Origin: VRUE01 sp963770315
GTDB taxonomy: Bacteria > Actinomycetota > Thermoleophilia > Solirubrobacterales > 70-9
Assembly (NCBI GenBank): GCA_963770315.1
Contig: CAVYPC010000002.1
Location: forward strand, 930,001 to 994,000
Reading direction: 5' to 3'
Length of the DNA stretch: 64,000 bases
Below, piece after piece: positions 61,853 through 64,000 of this stretch. Numbering within the stretch: position 1 is the first letter of the stretch; each line of letters starts with the position of its first letter. The notes beneath the pieces were generated by a model. That model was not told where the DNA came from. It made no database searches and was given only the letters and a program-made list of their open reading frames with translations. Made by a program: the position numbers and the translations under genes.

Positions 61853-62257
61853 GTGTCGGATGAAGGTTTGAAGCGACGGTGGACGAGGCGCGCTCCGGCG
61901 CTCCTGGTTGTGCTTTCGATCGGGATCGCCGGGGTTGCCTGGTCGGGCTGCGGGGGCAGTGACAACAGCAGCACCAGCGAAGCTCAGGAACGGGTCGAAA
62001 AGGGCGCCGAAGAAGCGAAGCAGGGGATCGAAAAGGCCAAGGGAGAAGTGAAGAAGGGCTTCGAAAAGGCCGAAGAAGAAACGAAGCAGGGCGTCAACCA
62101 GGGCGCTCAGCAGGCGCAGCAGGGGATCCAGCAGGGCAAGCAGGAAGCCCAGCAGGGAATCGAAAAGGGCGCCGAAGAAGCGCAGAAGGGGATCGAAAAG
62201 GGCAAGGAAGAGGCCCAGAAGGGGATCGAAGAAGCCGAAAAGCGCAGCGGCTACTAA
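61853..62257 (+). CDS. Lipoprotein made of 11-residue helical repeats
   Basis: 134 aa from GTG 61853. Hydrophobic signal with SGC lipobox (LLVVLSIGIAGVAWSGCGG), then seven 11-residue units such as GIEKGAEEAQK, GIQQGKQEAQQ and GFEKAEEETKQ. Strictly 11-mer, Gly-led, Lys/Glu/Gln-rich helices as in LEA/apolipoprotein-like proteins that form extended amphipathic helices. Probably periplasmic or membrane-surface associated. The stop overlaps the convergent gene. Confidence 0.7.
   Translation: MSDEGLKRRWTRRAPALLVVLSIGIAGVAWSGCGGSDNSSTSEAQERVEKGAEEAKQGIEKAKGEVKKGFEKAEEETKQGVNQGAQQAQQGIQQGKQEAQQGIEKGAEEAQKGIEKGKEEAQKGIEEAEKRSGY
62024..62254 (+). repeat. Seven tandem 33-bp units coding 11-mer repeats
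   Basis: In-frame imperfect 33-bp repeats, each beginning GGnnTC, from 62,024 to 62,254. The last unit is diverged. They encode the Gly-led 11-mer array of the lipoprotein. Confidence 0.75.
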
Positions 62258-63489
62258 GCCAAGGCGGGCGGCGCGACCGAGGCCGCCTCTTCGGCGAGAT
62301 CCGCCGCGAGGGCTTCGACGACGCGTGGGTCGAACTGGCTGCCGGAGTTGCGGCGCAGCTCGGCCAGCGCTTCGTCGGGGCCGACGGGCTCCCGGTAGGG
62401 GCGCCGCTGGGTCATCGCCGCGAAGGCGACTGCGACGGCGATGACCCTCGATCCCAGCGGGATCGTCTCGCCGGCGAGCCCATCCGGGTAGCCGCTGCCG
62501 TCGAAGTGCTCGGCGCTGGAGCGGACCAGCCGGGCGACAGTCGCCAGGCCGGGGGCCGCGGAGACGATCCTCGCTCCCTCGGCCGTGTGGCTGCGGACCA
62601 TCGCCCGCTCGATCTCGTCGAGGCCCTCCTTTTCCAGCACTGACTCCGGCACTGCGAGCAGCCCGACGTCCTGGAGCTCGGCGGCCAGGGCGACGTCGTC
62701 TATCTCCTCGCGATCCATCCCCAGGCGGCGGCCGAGTGAGATCGCGCGGTAGGCGACGATGCGCAGGTGGTCGCGCAGATCCGGACGCCTGGCGCTCAGC
62801 GCCGCGATCAGCACGGCGTGAGCCTGGCGCCTCGCCGAGCGGTGTTGGCGCTGCTTGTGCGCGGTCAGTCGCTGGCCGGCGATTCGGAGGGTGAGCGCCG
62901 GCTCCTGAGCCTCGTCGGGGATCGCCACCTCGCCGTAGGTCGTGCCGAGCGACATGCGGCCCTCGCCGTCCCGCAGCGATGCCGTCGCCGCCAGCACCAT
63001 CTCACCCAGTTGGCTGCTGCTGGTCGGGGCGAGGACAGCAAAGCGGTCGCCGTCGCTGCGGTAGGCCGTGCCGCCGAGCGGAGCCACCGAGGAAACGAGG
63101 TTGGTCGCAAAGCCACGCAGCAGCTCGTCGCCGGCGGCGACGCCCAGGCGGTCTTTGTAGGCCTGCAGGCCGTCGAGCTCGAACAGGACCAGCACGTGGC
63201 TGCCGGCTCCACTCGCGACTATGGCCGCGATGTCCGCCTCCAGCTGCTGGCGGTTCTCCAGGCCCGTTATCTGGTCGCTGCGGGCGTTTTCGTCGTGCCA
63301 CTCCAGCACGGTCGACTGTTTGAGCAGGGTGTCGAGGGTCCGCGCGAAGACGGCGACGATGAGCCCCAGGGTCAGCCAGAAGACGAGCGCGGGGACGCGC
63401 TGGTTGAGGTGGTCGTAGACGAGCAGCGCGACCGCCACCACCGCAAAGACGGTGGGTCCGATGGCCGATCTCCAGCCGAGCGCCAGCAT
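62254..63489 (-). CDS. Degenerate GGDEF - HD-GYP protein, membrane-bound
   Basis: 411 aa. Two N-terminal membrane helices (TVFAVVAVALLVYDHL, LVFWLTLGLIVAVFA), a GGDEF-like domain with SDGDRF instead of GGDEF, then an HD-GYP-like domain. There the HD pair reads LQDVGLL instead of LHDIGK, the HH pair is replaced (SSAEHFDGSGYPDG) and a later Asp is Val. Probably a non-catalytic cyclic-di-GMP-related regulator. Confidence 0.75.
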   Translation of the reverse strand: MLALGWRSAIGPTVFAVVAVALLVYDHLNQRVPALVFWLTLGLIVAVFARTLDTLLKQSTVLEWHDENARSDQITGLENRQQLEADIAAIVASGAGSHVLVLFELDGLQAYKDRLGVAAGDELLRGFATNLVSSVAPLGGTAYRSDGDRFAVLAPTSSSQLGEMVLAATASLRDGEGRMSLGTTYGEVAIPDEAQEPALTLRIAGQRLTAHKQRQHRSARRQAHAVLIAALSARRPDLRDHLRIVAYRAISLGRRLGMDREEIDDVALAAELQDVGLLAVPESVLEKEGLDEIERAMVRSHTAEGARIVSAAPGLATVARLVRSSAEHFDGSGYPDGLAGETIPLGSRVIAVAVAFAAMTQRRPYREPVGPDEALAELRRNSGSQFDPRVVEALAADLAEEAASVAPPALA

Positions 63490-63558
63490 TGACCCTGCAT
63501 CGGCAGGCCGCCCGCCGTTCGCAAGTGTCGCGGACGGTTGATCGAAAGCCTGCAGTGG

Positions 63559-64000
63559 CTAGCTGACGACGCAGTCCCGGGTCAGGGTGGTGACGATCGG
63601 CTTTCCTTCGGCGAAGGTGAAGGTGCCTCGGGTAAAGGAGAAGATGGCGCCCGGGAAGCCGGACGGGGCGGCGCAACGGGCGCTGAGGAAACTGTACTTC
63701 TTGCCGCGATAGCGATATTCGCGGTGGAACACGAGGGCGACGTCGGTGACGTAGCCGAGGTCGGAGGCCAGGCGCGGGATCTTGGTCGTCAACACGGTGC
63801 CGAATTTGCCTTGCTTCGGATGCCGGATCGCGAAGGTGAGCACCACGGTGACCTCGACCGGGTGTGAGCCGTGGATGTGCAGCAGGATCGCCGGGTGCCC
63901 ATTTGCGCGTCCGTTGAAAGCGAGCATCTGCCCCCTGACCGGGAACGGGGCCCGGTTGGGGAACTCGACGTTAGCGATGAAGTGCCCGTGCCCGACCAGG
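63559..64000 (-). CDS. Hypothetical protein, 5' end outside window
   Basis: Open to the window edge on the minus strand. The visible C-terminal part reads HFIANVEFPNRAPFPVRGQM, then AILLHIHGSHPVEVTVVLTF, ending SARCAAPSGFPGAIFSFTRG and a TRDCVVS tail with a probable disulfide Cys pair. Looks like a secreted beta-rich protein of a lineage-specific family. Function unknown. Confidence 0.6.
   Translation of the reverse strand, partial: LVGHGHFIANVEFPNRAPFPVRGQMLAFNGRANGHPAILLHIHGSHPVEVTVVLTFAIRHPKQGKFGTVLTTKIPRLASDLGYVTDVALVFHREYRYRGKKYSFLSARCAAPSGFPGAIFSFTRGTFTFAEGKPIVTTLTRDCVVS

Noticed and set aside
62024..62254. CRISPR-like tandem repeat
   Set aside because: The 33-bp units are directly adjacent, in frame and have no spacers; they encode protein repeats.

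Overview
This window is high-GC chromosomal DNA from an actinobacterium. Gene orders at 3.3-7.3 kb (efp-nusB-prenyl synthase-dxs), 29.2-41.8 kb (tlyA-nadK-recN-steA-steB-pyrG-xerD) and 42.8-46.4 kb (recO-dgt-dnaG) match conserved actinobacterial clusters. Several secreted proteins without named domains, GTG/TTG starts, and many TAnnnT boxes 5-10 nt before start codons suggest a deep-branching lineage such as Thermoleophilia. That placement is inference; there is no rRNA in the window.

Layout. 0-13.6 kb: partial diguanylate cyclase, M42 peptidase, SDR, the isoprenoid/translation block, then an accessory stretch with a mismatch-glycosylase-like protein, a trypsin-like protease, secreted proteins and small enzymes. 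13,777-28,877: a 15.0-kb integrated element bounded by a perfect 87-bp direct repeat. It carries a tyrosine integrase, excisionase-like HTH proteins, divergent regulators, a replication gene containing a 22-bp iteron array, a terminase small-subunit-like protein and a tape-measure protein. No terminase large subunit, portal, capsid or lysis gene is recognisable, so it looks like a phage satellite or a reduced prophage. 29.2-46.4 kb: core housekeeping genes for rRNA methylation, NAD phosphorylation, DNA repair, cell division, CTP synthesis, chromosome-dimer resolution and replication priming. 46.5-50.8 kb: an HNH endonuclease gene running into tRNA-Asn, a glycosyltransferase, an SDR, a thioredoxin-like lipoprotein and an Hpt protein. 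50,854-56,833: a 5.98-kb island starting in the 3' part of a CAT-anticodon tRNA and ending in a 45-bp copy of that tRNA end. It carries a tight four-gene operon with two TIR-domain proteins and no recombinase. 56.9-64 kb: metalloprotease, VOC and GST proteins (GST internally deleted), an IPT/PASTA protein, a cytochrome P450 lacking a normal start codon, a PhzF-like protein, a lipoprotein of 11-residue repeats and a degenerate GGDEF/HD-GYP protein.

The most unusual items are: (1) the 15-kb satellite-like element, whose iteron copy number sets the reading frame of its replication gene; (2) the recombinase-less tRNA island with a candidate TIR-based defence operon; (3) a dispersed intergenic repeat with two hairpins, one copy of which is the attachment site of the 15-kb element.
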